Assembly (NCBI RefSeq): GCF_040536835.1
Contig: NZ_CP159578.1
Coordinates: 4,216,001 to 4,280,000 of the forward strand
Reading direction: 5' to 3'
DNA: 64,000 nucleotides
Source: Salinicola endophyticus
GTDB lineage: Bacteria > Pseudomonadota > Gammaproteobacteria > Pseudomonadales > Halomonadaceae
Part shown: in pieces, positions 18,890 through 28,742 of the stretch
Numbering within the stretch: position 1 is the first letter of the stretch
Layout of the letters: each line of letters starts with the position of its first letter
Translations under genes and position numbers: made by a program
The notes under the pieces: model-generated
The model's input: only the letters and a program-made list of their open reading frames with translations
What the model was told of the DNA's origin: nothing
Databases searched by the model: none

Positions 18890-19441
18890 TCAGCGCTTGC
18901 TCGCGGCGTCCTCGGCGGCAGCGCGGATGGCGGCGTCCTGCGGGCGCTCGGTGGCCGAGGGCGTCGAAGAGCCCGGAGCCTGCTGCTTGGCATCCAGCGG
19001 CTTGCCGTGGTCGTGGGTGGTACCGGCGGGCCCGGCGCTGGCCTCGGCGGCAGCCTGGGTGGTCGGCGTGGCCGAGGCGCGGCGGGCGGCACCGGCGTCG
19101 CTCTCGCTGTCGGAGGCTGCGCGCTGGCGGGTGATGGCCTCGGGCTTGGGCGGCGGCTCGATCACGGTTTCATGGTGCATATCGGCGAGTTTCTCGGCCC
19201 CCTTGGCCACGTGGTGGTAAAGGTCGCGGTAGTCATCGACCATGCGCGTCATGGTGGCCGAGACCTGCTCGAAGTGCTCACGCACCTCGTCCTTGTAGGC
19301 CTTCTGCTCACGATGCAGTTCGCGCATCGGCTCGGTGTTGTGCCCCCCGAGCTTGGCCCCCAGCCAGTAACCCACCAGCACGCCCACGGCACCCACCGCC
19401 ACGACGATCGCGATCCAGGGCCCTACGCCAATGCTCTCCAT
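18890..19441 (-). CDS. YhcB/ZapG family (DUF1043) cell-envelope protein
   Basis: 183 residues. The start at 19441 (MESIGVGPWIAIVVAVGAVG) gives a single N-terminal membrane anchor (about 7-27). The cytoplasmic part follows with EHFEQVSATMTRMVDDYRDLYHH, the hallmark coiled-coil segment of the YhcB family. The last 90 residues are low-complexity Ala/Ser/Pro/Thr and poorly conserved. YhcB (renamed ZapG) links division and envelope growth in enterobacteria. Longer in-frame starts reach into the upstream repeat and are rejected. Confidence 0.85.
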   Translation of the reverse strand: MESIGVGPWIAIVVAVGAVGVLVGYWLGAKLGGHNTEPMRELHREQKAYKDEVREHFEQVSATMTRMVDDYRDLYHHVAKGAEKLADMHHETVIEPPPKPEAITRQRAASDSESDAGAARRASATPTTQAAAEASAGPAGTTHDHGKPLDAKQQAPGSSTPSATERPQDAAIRAAAEDAASKR

Positions 19442-19494
19442 ACTCCGCTGCCTCTCGGTTATCGATGAAATCGGGCGCTCGTGCCCCGGCCATA

Positions 19495-19657
19495 AGAGAA
19501 ACGCTGAATAAATCGACGAGCGCGATGAAGCGCAAGCCGCATGGAACACAGAACACGAGACATAACATGGGGTTAAGCGAGTGTTCGACCGGGCTGGCGC
19601 ACCAGTACCACGCAACGCAGCGATTCGCTAGCGCAGGCATTTATGCAGCGTTTCTCA
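19495..19657. repeat. Divergent member of the palindromic repeat family
   Basis: The ends GAGAAACGCTGAATAAAT and ATTTATGCAGCGTTTCTC are near-perfect inverted repeats. Inside them lie CGACGAGCG and CGCTAGCGCAGG, echoing the sub-terminal parts of the other copies, but the central sequence is unrelated. It occupies most of the 334-bp gap between dnaE2 and yhcB; nothing else is visible in that gap. Confidence 0.65.
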
Positions 19658-19775
19658 AGAGACCGGAAACGAGCGCGTATGGTTCCTTACCTAAGCATAA
19701 TCCAGCCGCCGGCGGCCAGCCCGACAGGTCTCGCCGTGGGCTTCGGTTCAGTGGCATCGGCCCAGTGACATCGAC

Positions 19776-22700
19776 TCAATGAAAGTCGCGGCTGCGCGGG
19801 GCGAGCCCGTCGAGCAGTGCGCTGAGGTCGATCAGGCGCCGGGCGATGACGTGGCGCACGCCCTGATGACACTCGTGGCGCCCCACCACCCGCAGCAGGC
19901 GTGCCTCCAGCAGCACGCGGCGGTAGCGCTCGGCGAGCCGCTTCCACACCACCACGTTGACCAGCCCGAACTCATCCTCGAGGGTGAGAAAAGTCACACC
20001 CTTGGCCGAGCCGGGCCGCTGGCGCCCGACCACCAGCCCGGCCACGTTGACACCGATATCGCCGGGCAGCGTGGCCAGACGGCGCGAGTCCACCACCCCG
20101 CCGAGGCCGCGGGCCTGGCGCAGCAGCGCCAGCGGGTGCGGGCCCAGCGTCGTGCCGACGCTGGCGTAGTCGGCGCGCACCGCCTCGGCCACCGCCATGG
20201 CCGGCAACGCGAGCGCCTCCTCCTCCCCCTCCAGCTCGCCGAACAGCGGCAGCGTGGTCTCGATACCCGCCACCGCCCAGCGCGCCTGGTGACGGTCGCC
20301 GACGAGCGCCGCCAGGGCGCCGGCATCGGCCAGCCGCGACATCACCGCCGGCTTGACCCCGGCACGCGCGGCCAGCCGCGCCACGCTATCGCAGCCGGGC
20401 GTGTCGCGCGCCGCCAGCAGGCGCTCGGCATCGGCCTCGGCGAGCCCCTGGATCATGTGCAGGCCGAGGCGGATCGCCAGCTCGCCGGTGTCAGCGCCGG
20501 TGTATTCCTCCACCGGCTCCAGGGTGCTCTCCCACTGGCTCAGGCGAATATCGACCGGGCGCACCTCGACCCCGTGGCGGCGAGCGTCCTGCAGTACCTG
20601 ATCGGGCGAGTAGAAGCCCATCGGCCAGCTGTTGATCAGCGCACAGGCGAAGATCGCCTGCTCATGGCACTTGAGCCAGCAGCTGGCGTAGGTGAGCAGG
20701 GCGAAGCTGGCGGCGTGGGATTCGGGGAAGCCGTAGCTGCCGAAGCCCTTGATCTGCTCGAACAGACGCTCGGCGAACGCCTGCGTATAGCCCCGCGCCA
20801 GCATGCCCTCGACGATCCGCTGGCGGTGGTGTTCGAGCCCGCCGTGGCGCTTCCACGCCGCCATCGAGCGGCGCAGTTGGTCCGCCTCGCCGGGGGTGTA
20901 ACCGGCCGCCGCCACCGCCAGTGCCATCACCTGCTCCTGGAACAGCGGCACGCCGAGGGTGCGCGCGAACACCGCTTCGACCTCCGCCGAGGGGTAGGTG
21001 ATCGGCTCCTCGCCGCTGCGCCGCTTGAGATAGGGGTGCACCATGTCGCCCTGGATCGGCCCCGGGCGCACGATCGCCACCTCGATCACCAGATCGTAGA
21101 AGGTGGCCGGCTTCAGCCGCGGCAGCATCGCCATCTGCGCGCGGGACTCGATCTGGAACACACCCAGGGTATCGGCGCGCTGGATCATGGCGTAGGTCTC
21201 GGGGTCCTCCGCAGGCAGGTCCGCCAGGCCGTAGTCGAGGCCGCGGTGGCGGCGCAGCAGGTCGAAGCTGCGCCGCAGCACCGTGAGCATGCCCAGGGCG
21301 AGCACGTCGACCTTCATCAGCCCGACCAGATCGAGATCGTCCTTGTCCCACTGGATCACGGTGCGCTCGGCCATGGCCGCGTTCTCCACCGGCACCAGGG
21401 TGTCGAGCGGGGCGTCCGAGATGACGAAGCCGCCGGGGTGCTGGGACAGATGACGCGGAAAGCCGATCAGGCTCGCGGCCAGCACCAGCAGCCGCCGCAG
21501 CGGCGGCTCTTCGGGAACGAAGCCGTACTCGCGCAGGCGCGCCGCATCGGGGATTTCGTCGCTCCAGCGCCCGGCACAGCGCGCCAGCTGATCGATGCGC
21601 TCGGGGGCGAAGCCCAGCGCGCGGCCGATATCGCGGATCGCCCCGGCGGCGTGGTAGTGGCTGACCACCGCGGTCAACGCCGCACGCTGGCGGCCATAGC
21701 GGCGGAAGACGTACTGGATCACCTCCTCGCGGCGCGCGTGCTCGAAATCGACGTCGATGTCCGGCGGCTCGTTGCGCTCCGGCGAGATGAAGCGCTCGAA
21801 CAGCAGCGCGCTATGAGCCGGGTCGATCGAGGTGATGCCGAGGGCGAAGCAGACCGCGGAGTTGGCCGCCGAGCCGCGCCCCTGGCACAGGATGCCCTCG
21901 CCGCGGGCAAAGGCGACGATGTCGTGCACGGTCAGGAAGTAGTGCTCGTAACCCAGCGCGGTGATCAGCGCGAGCTCGTGGTCGAGCTGGCGCTGCACCG
22001 TCTCCGGTACGCCATCGGGCCAGCGCCGCCGCGCGCCCTGGCAGGTCAGCTCGGCGAGCCACGCCGCCGGGGTCTGCCCCGCCGGCACCACTTCATGGGG
22101 ATAGGTGTACTCGAGTTCGCCGAGATCGAAGTGGCAGCGTGCTGCCAGTGCCACGCTCTCCGCCAGCAGCTCGGCGGGGTAGATCGCCGCCAGCGCGGCA
22201 CGCGTACGCAGATGGCGTTCACCGTTGGGGAACAGCGTATCGCCGGCCTCGAACACGCTCTGGTGCTGGCGGATCGCGGTCAGGCAGTCCTGCAGCGCGC
22301 GCCGCCCGCGGGCGTGCATGTGGACATCGCCCGCGGCCACCAGCGGCATCTTCAGCGTCGCCGCCAGGGCCTGCCAGCGGGCCAGCCGGGCAGCATCGTC
22401 GAGCCCCTGGGCGAAGCCGTAGTGCAGTTCTGCCGCCAGCCACAGCCGCCCGGGGAAGTAACCGGCCAGGCGCGCGCCTGCCGCGAACGTGGCGCTGTCG
22501 CCCGGCAGCCACAGCGCGAACAGGCCGGCACCGCCGTCGAGCGCGGCCAGGTCGCTGTCGTAGAGCCGGTACTCGCCCTTGGGCGCGCGGCCGCGAATCC
22601 GCGTCAGCAGCCCGCACAGCTGGGCATAGCCGTGGCGGTTCTCCACCAGCAGCACCAGCTTGAGGCCGCTGTCGCTGCGCAGCTCGGCACCCACGATCAG

Positions 22701-23045
22701 GCGCACCCCGTGGGCCCTGGCGGCCTGCCAGGCGCGCACGATACCGGCCAGGGTCGCCTCGTCGGTGATCGCCAGGGCGTGATAGCCGAGCCGCGCGGCG
22801 CGGGCGAACAGCTCGTCCGCGGTGGAGGCACCGCGCTGGAAGCTGAAGGCCGAGAGACAGTGCAGCTCGGCGTAGGCGTTGGCCTCGTGGCCCGGCGATT
22901 CGTGGGCGCCCGAAGCCGCGCCCGGGGGCGTTGCCCCGTCCTGGGCGCCCGCAGCCGCGCCGGGGGCCATTGTCTCGTCGCCGTGGGCGGCCGCGCCGGC
23001 ATCGTTGGCGGCATCGCCGGGCGGCCAGGCAGGCGGGCGGCTCAT
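19776..23045 (-). CDS. dnaE2: Error-prone DNA polymerase III alpha-like subunit
   Basis: 1089-residue C-family polymerase. The start at 23045 overlaps the imuB stop in ATGA. After a 50-residue low-complexity head comes the PHP domain ([17 protein letters not shown], about residue 58 on). The palm domain has catalytic PDIDVDF near residue 430, then fingers, the helix-hairpin-helix region and an OB fold ([19 protein letters not shown]). It replicates past lesions together with ImuA and ImuB. It is the third gene of a LexA-controlled operon. Length is normal for the DnaE2 branch. Confidence 0.95.
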   Translation of the reverse strand: MSRPPAWPPGDAANDAGAAAHGDETMAPGAAAGAQDGATPPGAASGAHESPGHEANAYAELHCLSAFSFQRGASTADELFARAARLGYHALAITDEATLAGIVRAWQAARAHGVRLIVGAELRSDSGLKLVLLVENRHGYAQLCGLLTRIRGRAPKGEYRLYDSDLAALDGGAGLFALWLPGDSATFAAGARLAGYFPGRLWLAAELHYGFAQGLDDAARLARWQALAATLKMPLVAAGDVHMHARGRRALQDCLTAIRQHQSVFEAGDTLFPNGERHLRTRAALAAIYPAELLAESVALAARCHFDLGELEYTYPHEVVPAGQTPAAWLAELTCQGARRRWPDGVPETVQRQLDHELALITALGYEHYFLTVHDIVAFARGEGILCQGRGSAANSAVCFALGITSIDPAHSALLFERFISPERNEPPDIDVDFEHARREEVIQYVFRRYGRQRAALTAVVSHYHAAGAIRDIGRALGFAPERIDQLARCAGRWSDEIPDAARLREYGFVPEEPPLRRLLVLAASLIGFPRHLSQHPGGFVISDAPLDTLVPVENAAMAERTVIQWDKDDLDLVGLMKVDVLALGMLTVLRRSFDLLRRHRGLDYGLADLPAEDPETYAMIQRADTLGVFQIESRAQMAMLPRLKPATFYDLVIEVAIVRPGPIQGDMVHPYLKRRSGEEPITYPSAEVEAVFARTLGVPLFQEQVMALAVAAAGYTPGEADQLRRSMAAWKRHGGLEHHRQRIVEGMLARGYTQAFAERLFEQIKGFGSYGFPESHAASFALLTYASCWLKCHEQAIFACALINSWPMGFYSPDQVLQDARRHGVEVRPVDIRLSQWESTLEPVEEYTGADTGELAIRLGLHMIQGLAEADAERLLAARDTPGCDSVARLAARAGVKPAVMSRLADAGALAALVGDRHQARWAVAGIETTLPLFGELEGEEEALALPAMAVAEAVRADYASVGTTLGPHPLALLRQARGLGGVVDSRRLATLPGDIGVNVAGLVVGRQRPGSAKGVTFLTLEDEFGLVNVVVWKRLAERYRRVLLEARLLRVVGRHECHQGVRHVIARRLIDLSALLDGLAPRSRDFH

Positions 23046-24451
23046 CCGAACCACCCGTGCAGATGAAAGCCCTCACCGCCGGGCTCGCGCCAGACCCAGG
23101 CGTGGCGGCCGTCATGCCACTCGGCCAGATAGTAATCGCGACGCACGTCGTCACCATCCCACCAGCCGCTCTCGATCCGCTCGGGCCCGGCCAGCAGCCG
23201 GGCGATACCGGGCTCCGCCGGGGGCATCTCGGCGAGCAGCCAGCCGGGGCGCAGTCGGGCCTCGGGGGTGTCGGTGGCGCGCGGACCGGCGGCGGCGAAC
23301 ACGGCGGCCTCGGGGCGGTGCTCGCGATGCTCGACCAGCGGCTTCAGCGCCGCCTCGCCCAGCCGCGCCACCAGCCGCTGATGCAGCGCCGCCCAGGCCT
23401 GGGCCTGGCGCGCGGGGCCGGCCAGCAGCTCGCGGCGCACCGGGGCATAGGCAGTGAACCGCGAGGCCGCCAGGGTCACGCTCAGCACCGGCCCTTCGAG
23501 ACGCACCCGCTCGAGCTGCGCGCGGGTCAGTTCGAGCAGCGTCTCGGCGTCGCGCTGGGGGGCCAGCAGGCCAACCTCGAAGCGCTGCGCCGGGCCACCC
23601 TCCAGCCCCAGCACCAGGCTGAAACGCTCGACCCCGGCATCCTGGCCGCGCAGGAAAGCGCTCAGCTCCTGCAGCAGGCGTTTGAGCGGAAAGGCCAGCC
23701 CGGCGATGGCGTGCACCGGGCGTTCGAACTCGAAGCTGCGCGAGAAGTGCATCGCCGGGCGATAGACCGCCAGCGCCAGCGGCCACTCCCCGCGCAGCTC
23801 GCCGAGATGGCGCATCACGCCGCCACCGAAGCGTCGCGCCAGCGCCGGGCGCGGCAGCGTGAACAGCTCACCGAGCCGCCGGAAGCCGCTGCGGTTCAGG
23901 GTCTGCACGCTCTCCGCCGTCAGCCCGCTGCGCGCCAGCGGTAGCCTCGCCAGCGCCGCTTCCAGCCCGGCATCGTCCACCGCCAGGCCATCGTGGGCGT
24001 TGGCCAGCACCCGCGCCGCCGCCGGATTGGGCGCCACCACCAGGCGGTGGGTAAATCCCAGCGCGGCGAGCTCACCGCGTAGCCGCGCCTCGAACGTCGG
24101 CCAGGGGCCGAACAGGGCCAGACTGCTGGCGACCTCGAATACCAGCGCATGCGGATAGTCGAGACTCACCTGACCACTGTAGGCGTAGGCCCAGGCGGCC
24201 AGACGCTGGCGCCAGCGCTCCACCGCCGTGGCCTCCAGCGGGGCGCATTTCAGCGCCGGGCAGAAGGCCTCGGCCAGCCCACGCGGCTGGCCGGGTTTGA
24301 CCCCCTGGTCGCGCGCGGCCTGATTCGCGGCACGAATACGCTGGCGCGGCGGCGCGCCCTCCAGCAGCGCGAAAGGTGCCGTGGGGTCGTCGCGGCGACG
24401 CAGCGCCCCCTCCAGCGCCAGCCGCGGAAACAGCAGACAGGCCCAGCGCAC
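23042..24451 (-). CDS. imuB: ImuB, catalytically inactive Y-family polymerase homologue
   Basis: 469 residues from a GTG at 24451, four bases after the imuA stop. The frame stays open 85 residues further upstream inside imuA, which is an overlap artefact. [17 protein letters not shown] is the usual ImuB beginning. The Y-family fold is recognisable ([19 protein letters not shown], then a helix-hairpin-helix region [21 protein letters not shown]), but the metal-binding acidic residues of active Y-family polymerases are not apparent. ImuB bridges DnaE2, ImuA and the beta clamp. It overlaps dnaE2 by four bases. Confidence 0.92.
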   Translation of the reverse strand: MRWACLLFPRLALEGALRRRDDPTAPFALLEGAPPRQRIRAANQAARDQGVKPGQPRGLAEAFCPALKCAPLEATAVERWRQRLAAWAYAYSGQVSLDYPHALVFEVASSLALFGPWPTFEARLRGELAALGFTHRLVVAPNPAAARVLANAHDGLAVDDAGLEAALARLPLARSGLTAESVQTLNRSGFRRLGELFTLPRPALARRFGGGVMRHLGELRGEWPLALAVYRPAMHFSRSFEFERPVHAIAGLAFPLKRLLQELSAFLRGQDAGVERFSLVLGLEGGPAQRFEVGLLAPQRDAETLLELTRAQLERVRLEGPVLSVTLAASRFTAYAPVRRELLAGPARQAQAWAALHQRLVARLGEAALKPLVEHREHRPEAAVFAAAGPRATDTPEARLRPGWLLAEMPPAEPGIARLLAGPERIESGWWDGDDVRRDYYLAEWHDGRHAWVWREPGGEGFHLHGWFG

Positions 24452-24455
24452 GGCG

Positions 24456-25118
24456 TCACGTCCCCGCGCCGAAGGCGATGTGCGTGGCGCGCGGCCATCC
24501 GCCGCGACACTTGAGCAATTCCAGCGCCGGCGTGCGCCCGGTGCCCGGCGGGTGGAGGCGCAGTCGCAGCGCCGCCGGCGACGCCTCGCTGGCGCGCGCC
24601 AGCGGCCGATGCACGAAGCCCAGGGTATCGCCGCTCGCCGCGGCCACCTGCAGCCGGCGCAGCGCGCGCGCATCGGCCTGCGGCAGCCACGCCAGCACCG
24701 CCGCACAGCAGCCGGCCCGCAGGCACTGCTCGGTGGCCCAGAGCGCTTCGCGCCCGCTCACGTCGAGCCAGTGGCAGTGGTCGAGTTCGATCCCGGCGCG
24801 CCGCCAGGCCGCCGGATAGGGCAGCGCCGGCGGCGCCACCAGCACCACCGGCCGCTGCTCGCGGGTCAGACGCGCCAGCAGCGGCCACAGCAGCGCGAGC
24901 TCCCCGCTGCCGGCACCGCCACAGAGCAGCTCGCTGATCGCCCCGCGCGGCCAGCCGCCCGCCGGCAGCACCGCATCCAGCGCCGGGTGACCACTGGCGA
25001 TCGCGCTGGCAGGGGCCTCGGCGGCGCTCTCCTGGGCGCGCCAGACGACGCGGCTATCGAGCAGCCGATCGAGCGCGCTCACCGCCCGCGGCTCCGGCAA
25101 TGGCAACGCCAGGCACAC
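24456..25118 (-). CDS. imuA: ImuA, SulA/RecA-like translesion accessory protein
   Basis: About 220 residues. The start is uncertain: a GTG at 25118 is the longest; an internal start a few residues later is possible. The body shows the RecA-like core without a clear Walker A lysine (GAISELLCGGAGSGELALL), as usual for ImuA/SulA-like proteins. It is the first gene of imuA-imuB-dnaE2, about 110 bases downstream of a LexA box. ImuA interacts with RecA and ImuB during damage-induced mutagenesis. Confidence 0.87.
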   Translation of the reverse strand: MCLALPLPEPRAVSALDRLLDSRVVWRAQESAAEAPASAIASGHPALDAVLPAGGWPRGAISELLCGGAGSGELALLWPLLARLTREQRPVVLVAPPALPYPAAWRRAGIELDHCHWLDVSGREALWATEQCLRAGCCAAVLAWLPQADARALRRLQVAAASGDTLGFVHRPLARASEASPAALRLRLHPPGTGRTPALELLKCRGGWPRATHIAFGAGT

Positions 25119-25439
25119 CGGAGGCGGCAGCTCGCGTCACCGTGACGGCAAAGCTGACGATGACACTCAGACATGGGCGACATCCCCCTGGCCTTCGAAG
25201 GGGATAGTGTCGCTCACAAACCCAAATACTGTCTATATATACAGTATTAATGACATGACATCGCTCAGCAGCCCGGCTACCGCGCGGGCAGGCAACGTCT
25301 GATCGAACGAATCTTGAACGAACGCATGGACCGCACGGGCGCGCCCCGGCAAGCGCCGGGGAAAAGGAAGAGAGAAGACAGAGAGAGCGGGATTCGAGAG
25401 AACGGCGTCCGAGAGCGCGGAACCGAGAAGGCGTGTGCG
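25119..25439. other. Intergenic stretch between imuA and hexR
   Basis: About 320 bases without a credible gene. It holds the LexA box (25227-25246) and a CCCCGGC-AAGC-GCCGGGG hairpin (25344-25361) that may end hexR transcription, followed by a purine-rich GAGAGA tract. Confidence 0.6.
25227..25246 (-). promoter_or_regulatory. LexA (SOS) box upstream of imuA
   Basis: CTGT-CTATATAT-ACAG inside a near-complete 20-bp palindrome. It matches the CTGT-N8-ACAG gammaproteobacterial LexA consensus with the preferred AT-alternating centre. It lies about 110 bases before the imuA start and predicts damage induction of the mutagenesis operon. Confidence 0.9.
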
Positions 25440-26306
25440 TCAGGCCGAGGACGAGGGGGTATTGGGCACCCGTAGCGTGCCCAGGCTGCGCTTGATCGCC
25501 TTGAGCTGGTCGCTGATCTGCGGGCCGCGGTTCTTGGCCACGCCCACCGCCAGCACATCGATGGTCAATAGATGCGCGATACGCGAGGTCATGGGGATGT
25601 AGACCTCGGTATCCTCCTGCACGTCCACCGGCAGCACCAGACTCACCTCATGGGCCAGCGGCGAGTCGCTGGGACACAGCCCGATCACCGTGGCCCCCGC
25701 CTTGACCGCGGTCTTGGCGCTGGCCAGCAGCGCCCGGGTGCGTCCGGTCTGGGAGATCGCCACCACCACATCGCCGACCTTCAGCGTCGCCGCCGACATC
25801 GCCTGCATGTGCGGATCGGCGTAGGCCGAGGTCTGGATCTGCAGGCGGAAGAACTTGTGCTGGGCGTCGGCGGCGACCACGCCGGAGGCGCCATAGCCGT
25901 AGAACTCGACCCGATTGGCCACCGCCAGCGCGGCGATCGCGCGGCCCAGCGCCTCGTTGTCGAGGCTGTCGCGTACCTGCTCGAGGGTCTCGATGGTGGT
26001 ATCGAAGATGCCGTGGGAGAACTCGGAGACGCTCTCGGCATCGGTCAGCGAGAACTGCGCGTACTGGCTGCCCTTGGCCATCATCTGGGCCAGCTTGAGC
26101 TTGAACTCCTGGAAGCCGGCCATGCCCATGGCGCGGCAGAAGCGCACCACCGTCGGCTCGCTCACCTGGGCTTCGCTGGCGAGATCGGTGATCCGCATCA
26201 GGATCACTTCTTCGGGGTGGCGCAGCACGAAACGGGCGACTTTCTGCTCGGAGCGCCGCAGGCGATCCATGTGCACACGCAGTTCGTCGAACAGCGAACG
26301 GCTCAT
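25440..26306 (-). CDS. hexR: HexR-type RpiR family transcriptional regulator
   Basis: 288 residues. Of two close ATGs, the one at 26306 has GAGGG at good spacing and is preferred over 26312. The N-terminal helix-turn-helix of the RpiR family includes RRSEQKVARFVLRHPE and SEPTVVRFCRAMGMAGFQEFK. The C-terminal SIS sugar-phosphate binding domain has VEFYGYGASGVVAADAQHKFFRL and VGDVVVAISQTGRT. HexR controls central carbon (Entner-Doudoroff and glyceraldehyde phosphate) genes in gammaproteobacteria and responds to KDPG. No zwf/edd genes are adjacent here, so the assignment rests on sequence. Confidence 0.88.
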   Translation of the reverse strand: MSRSLFDELRVHMDRLRRSEQKVARFVLRHPEEVILMRITDLASEAQVSEPTVVRFCRAMGMAGFQEFKLKLAQMMAKGSQYAQFSLTDAESVSEFSHGIFDTTIETLEQVRDSLDNEALGRAIAALAVANRVEFYGYGASGVVAADAQHKFFRLQIQTSAYADPHMQAMSAATLKVGDVVVAISQTGRTRALLASAKTAVKAGATVIGLCPSDSPLAHEVSLVLPVDVQEDTEVYIPMTSRIAHLLTIDVLAVGVAKNRGPQISDQLKAIKRSLGTLRVPNTPSSSA

Positions 26307-26357
26307 GCCCATCCCTCGTATCGCAGCATTATCGGTCTCGCTTTAGCGTGGGGTGGC

Positions 26358-26502
26358 TAGGGTCTATACGAAAACTGCCTGCGCTCGGCAATACGGCGTT
26401 AAAAATCGGCTCAAAATGCTCATTTACACCCCGTAAACTCCGCTTTTTCGTCGATTTTTGCCTTGTCTTACCTTCGCTCGCCGACTTTTCGTACAAACCC
26501 TA
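26358..26502. repeat. Palindromic TA-flanked repeat, copy 1
   Basis: Ends TAGGGTCTATACGAAAA and TTTTCGTACAAACCCTA. The inner arms TTAAAAATCGGC and GCCGATTTTTGCC type surround CATTTACACCCCGTAAACTCC. Orientation is opposite to copies at 48.1 and 55.2 kb. It sits upstream of hexR. Confidence 0.85.
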
Positions 26503-26650
26503 AGTATGCCCCACTCGCCGGGCGGGAGCACGCGCCCACCGGGCGCCGAAAAAGGGAAAAAAGTCGGACGTCACGATCTTGTAAAGTTGGGTATAGTATG
26601 CATGTCGGGCACCCAACCCGATGACCTGAGGATGCCAGGAGATTCGATCA

Positions 26651-26839
26651 ATGAAGGACATTGAAAATCTTCACGCCCTGAAGAGCGAAATTTTCGACAT
26701 TTTCATGCATCTCGAAGTCGACGAGCACGAGCAGCGCAAGCGTCGCGCCGCGGTACGCTACCTGAAGGCGCGTCGCGGTATCGAACAGCGCGCGGAGAGG
26801 CGCCGTCTGCAGCAGCATATCGCCGAGCTGCCCGACTAG
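26651..26839 (+). CDS. Small conserved protein, possibly PA3496-like
   Basis: 62 residues, highly charged. The start follows AGGAG with nine-base spacing, a strong ribosome site. The C-terminal half RYLKARRGIEQRAERRRLQQ resembles the arginine-rich tail of small proteins grouped with Pseudomonas PA3496; this is remembered likeness only. No signal peptide or membrane segment. A TATAGT -10 candidate lies at 26592-26597 and a strong terminator follows, so it is a free-standing gene. Function unknown. Confidence 0.7.
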   Translation: MKDIENLHALKSEIFDIFMHLEVDEHEQRKRRAAVRYLKARRGIEQRAERRRLQQHIAELPD

Positions 26840-26957
26840 GGCGGTTCGTCCGGCACATCAGGCGCCCCGCTGAGGGGGTGTCTGGCCCTCGGGGCAGCGC
26901 CACGCGGCCGCTGCCCTGCCCCTTCTTTCGCGCCGATGCCGGCGCTAAAACGACACC

Positions 26958-26988
26958 GGGGCCCGGGAGCATCATGCTCCCGGGCCCC
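26958..26988 (+). terminator. Long perfect hairpin after the small gene
   Basis: GGGGCCCGGGAGCAT and its exact complement face each other across one central base, 118 bases after the stop. It is followed by CTGCCGTTTGCGTCTTTC. Confidence 0.65.
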
Positions 26989-27012
26989 TGCCGTTTGCGT
27001 CTTTCAGCTTGT

Positions 27013-27041
27013 GAAAACAGGCGCTTTCGAAACTCAAGCGC
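27013..27041 (-). terminator. Terminator of the sodium symporter gene
   Basis: On the minus strand GCGCTT and AAGCGC pair around a nine-base loop, followed by CTGTTTTC. It lies just after the symporter stop codon. Confidence 0.5.
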
Positions 27042-27050
27042 TTCTGAGCA

Positions 27051-28394
27051 TCAGAGGCTGTTGAAGAACACCACGATGACGCCGATGGGGGCGACGTAGC
27101 GCGACACGTAGTGCCACAGCATGCGCCCTTTCGGCCCCAGGCCCAGCTCCTGCTTGACGTCGTCGCTGTCCAGGAACCAGGCGGTGAAGACGATCACCGC
27201 GAGCCCGGTCAGCGGCAGCATCAGCTTGCTGGTGAGCGCATCGAGCAGATCGAAGACGTTGAAGCCGAACGGCTGGAAGCCGGACCAGAGGTTGAACGCC
27301 AGCAGCGCGGCGATCCCCAGGCTCCAGGTCGCCAGCGCGGCGACGAACGCCGAACCGAGGCGCGACAGCGGCGTGCGCTCTTCGAGGAACTCGGTGACCG
27401 GCTCCAGCAGCGAGATCGCCGAGGTCAGCGCGGCTACCGTGAGCAGGGCGAAGAAGATGGTGCCGAACGCCAGCCCCCAGGGCATGTCGATGAACGCCAG
27501 CGGCAGGGTGACGAAGAGCAGGCCCGGGCCGGCGCTGGGGTCGAGATTGTTGGCGAAGACCACCGGGAAGATCGCCATGCCGGCGCCGAGGGCGATCACC
27601 GTATCCAGGATCACCACGGTACGCGCGGTCTTGATCAGATCGACGTCCTGCCCCAGGTAGGAGCCGTAGGCCATCATGATGCCCATGCCCAGCGACAGGG
27701 TGAAGAAGGCGTGACCCAGCGCGGCGAGGATGACCCCTCCGTTGAGCTTGCTCCAGTCGGGGGAGAACATGAAGGTGGCCGCCTCGCCGAAGCCGGAAGT
27801 GGTCATGCCGAAGCCGATCAGCACGATCAGCGCCACGATCAGCAGCGGCATCAGCCACTTGGCGGCGCGTTCCAGGCCGCCCTTGACCCCGCCGGCGACG
27901 ATGCCGAAGGTCAGCAGCATGAACAGCGTGTGCCACAGCAGCAGCGTACCCGGCTGGCCCAGCAGAGTGGTGAAGTAGTCACCCACGCTGACCCCGCTGG
28001 AGCGGCCGAGATCACCGCTCAGCGTGCTCCAGGTGTAGTTGAGCGACCAGCCGCCGACCACGCTGTAGAAAGAGAGAATCAGGAACGACCCGAGCACGCC
28101 GGCGATCCCCACCAGCACCCAGTCCGGCGATTTCTTCTCCTTGCGGCTGAGCGTCTGCATGGTGTTGATCGGGTTGGACTGGCCGCGGCGGCCGAGCAGC
28201 CACTCGGAGACCAGGATCGGCAGCCCGATCAGCGCGATACACACCAGGTAGACGAGCACGAACACGGCGCCGCCGCTGTCGCCCACCATGTAGGGGAATT
28301 TCCAGATATTGCCGAGCCCGACCGCCGAGCCGGTCGCCGCCAGGACGAAGGCCGTGCGAGAGGACCACTGCGCATGGGTGTGGGATTTGGCCAT
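27051..28394 (-). CDS. Neurotransmitter:sodium symporter (SNF/NSS) family transporter
   Basis: 447-residue membrane protein with about 11-12 helices. WSSRTAFVLAATGSAVGLGNIWKFPYM near the N-terminus is the TM1 signature of bacterial NSS transporters, with the unwound sodium and substrate site (GSAVGLGN). GGAVFVLVYL belongs to TM2. These carriers couple sodium influx to uptake of amino acids (LeuT, MhsT) or related solutes; the substrate cannot be read from sequence. It is a single gene with its own terminator. Confidence 0.9.
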   Translation of the reverse strand: MAKSHTHAQWSSRTAFVLAATGSAVGLGNIWKFPYMVGDSGGAVFVLVYLVCIALIGLPILVSEWLLGRRGQSNPINTMQTLSRKEKKSPDWVLVGIAGVLGSFLILSFYSVVGGWSLNYTWSTLSGDLGRSSGVSVGDYFTTLLGQPGTLLLWHTLFMLLTFGIVAGGVKGGLERAAKWLMPLLIVALIVLIGFGMTTSGFGEAATFMFSPDWSKLNGGVILAALGHAFFTLSLGMGIMMAYGSYLGQDVDLIKTARTVVILDTVIALGAGMAIFPVVFANNLDPSAGPGLLFVTLPLAFIDMPWGLAFGTIFFALLTVAALTSAISLLEPVTEFLEERTPLSRLGSAFVAALATWSLGIAALLAFNLWSGFQPFGFNVFDLLDALTSKLMLPLTGLAVIVFTAWFLDSDDVKQELGLGPKGRMLWHYVSRYVAPIGVIVVFFNSL

Positions 28395-28742
28395 GAGTTC
28401 ACCATCGACTGGATGTGTTGTTGGAAGTCCACCGGGCCAGCCGGGGCTTCTTATTTTCCGCGCGGATTATAGCGACTCGCGCATTGTTGATCCCGCCCTG
28501 CGCGGGAAAAGCGATAAAAAACGGGGCAAAAGCCCGGAATCTCCTCGCTAAGCGCGCTCTTCACAACCGCTGGACGACGTGAGCTGATCCGGCGGCAGGG
28601 CCCGAAGCGTCAGGCCATCGCGAGGGCGCTGTGAACCCCTCCCTGGGCGCTACCTTTGCCTTCCCTGGCAAAGGACCCTCGCTTTGCCCTGCCTCCGGCG
28701 CCCATCGTCAGAGGGTTTGTAAACACCCTCTAAAGCACCGTC
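28395..28742. other. Intergenic region with a solo terminal repeat
   Basis: About 350 bases between the symporter start and the kinase stop. It contains the likely symporter promoter region near 28460-28500, a CCCGC-CCTGC-GCGGG hairpin near 28493 and the 22-bp solo repeat at 28710-28731. No gene with a credible start was seen. Confidence 0.6.
28710..28731. repeat. Solo terminal inverted repeat
   Basis: AGAGGGTTTGTAAACACCCTCT is a near-palindrome. Its right two thirds, TTTGTAAACACCCTC, is the exact reverse complement of the left end of the repeat copy at 40.6 kb. It looks like the leftover ends of a deleted or excised element. Confidence 0.6.

Noticed and set aside
19779..23066. 1095-codon plus-strand open frame opposite dnaE2
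   Set aside because: Mirrors the dnaE2 frame almost exactly and has the same antisense His/Arg/Gln-rich composition; DnaE2 homology is decisive.
24452..24706. 85-residue N-terminal extension of ImuB
   Set aside because: It lies wholly within imuA and is Arg/Cys-rich; the GTG at 24451 gives the usual ImuB N-terminus.
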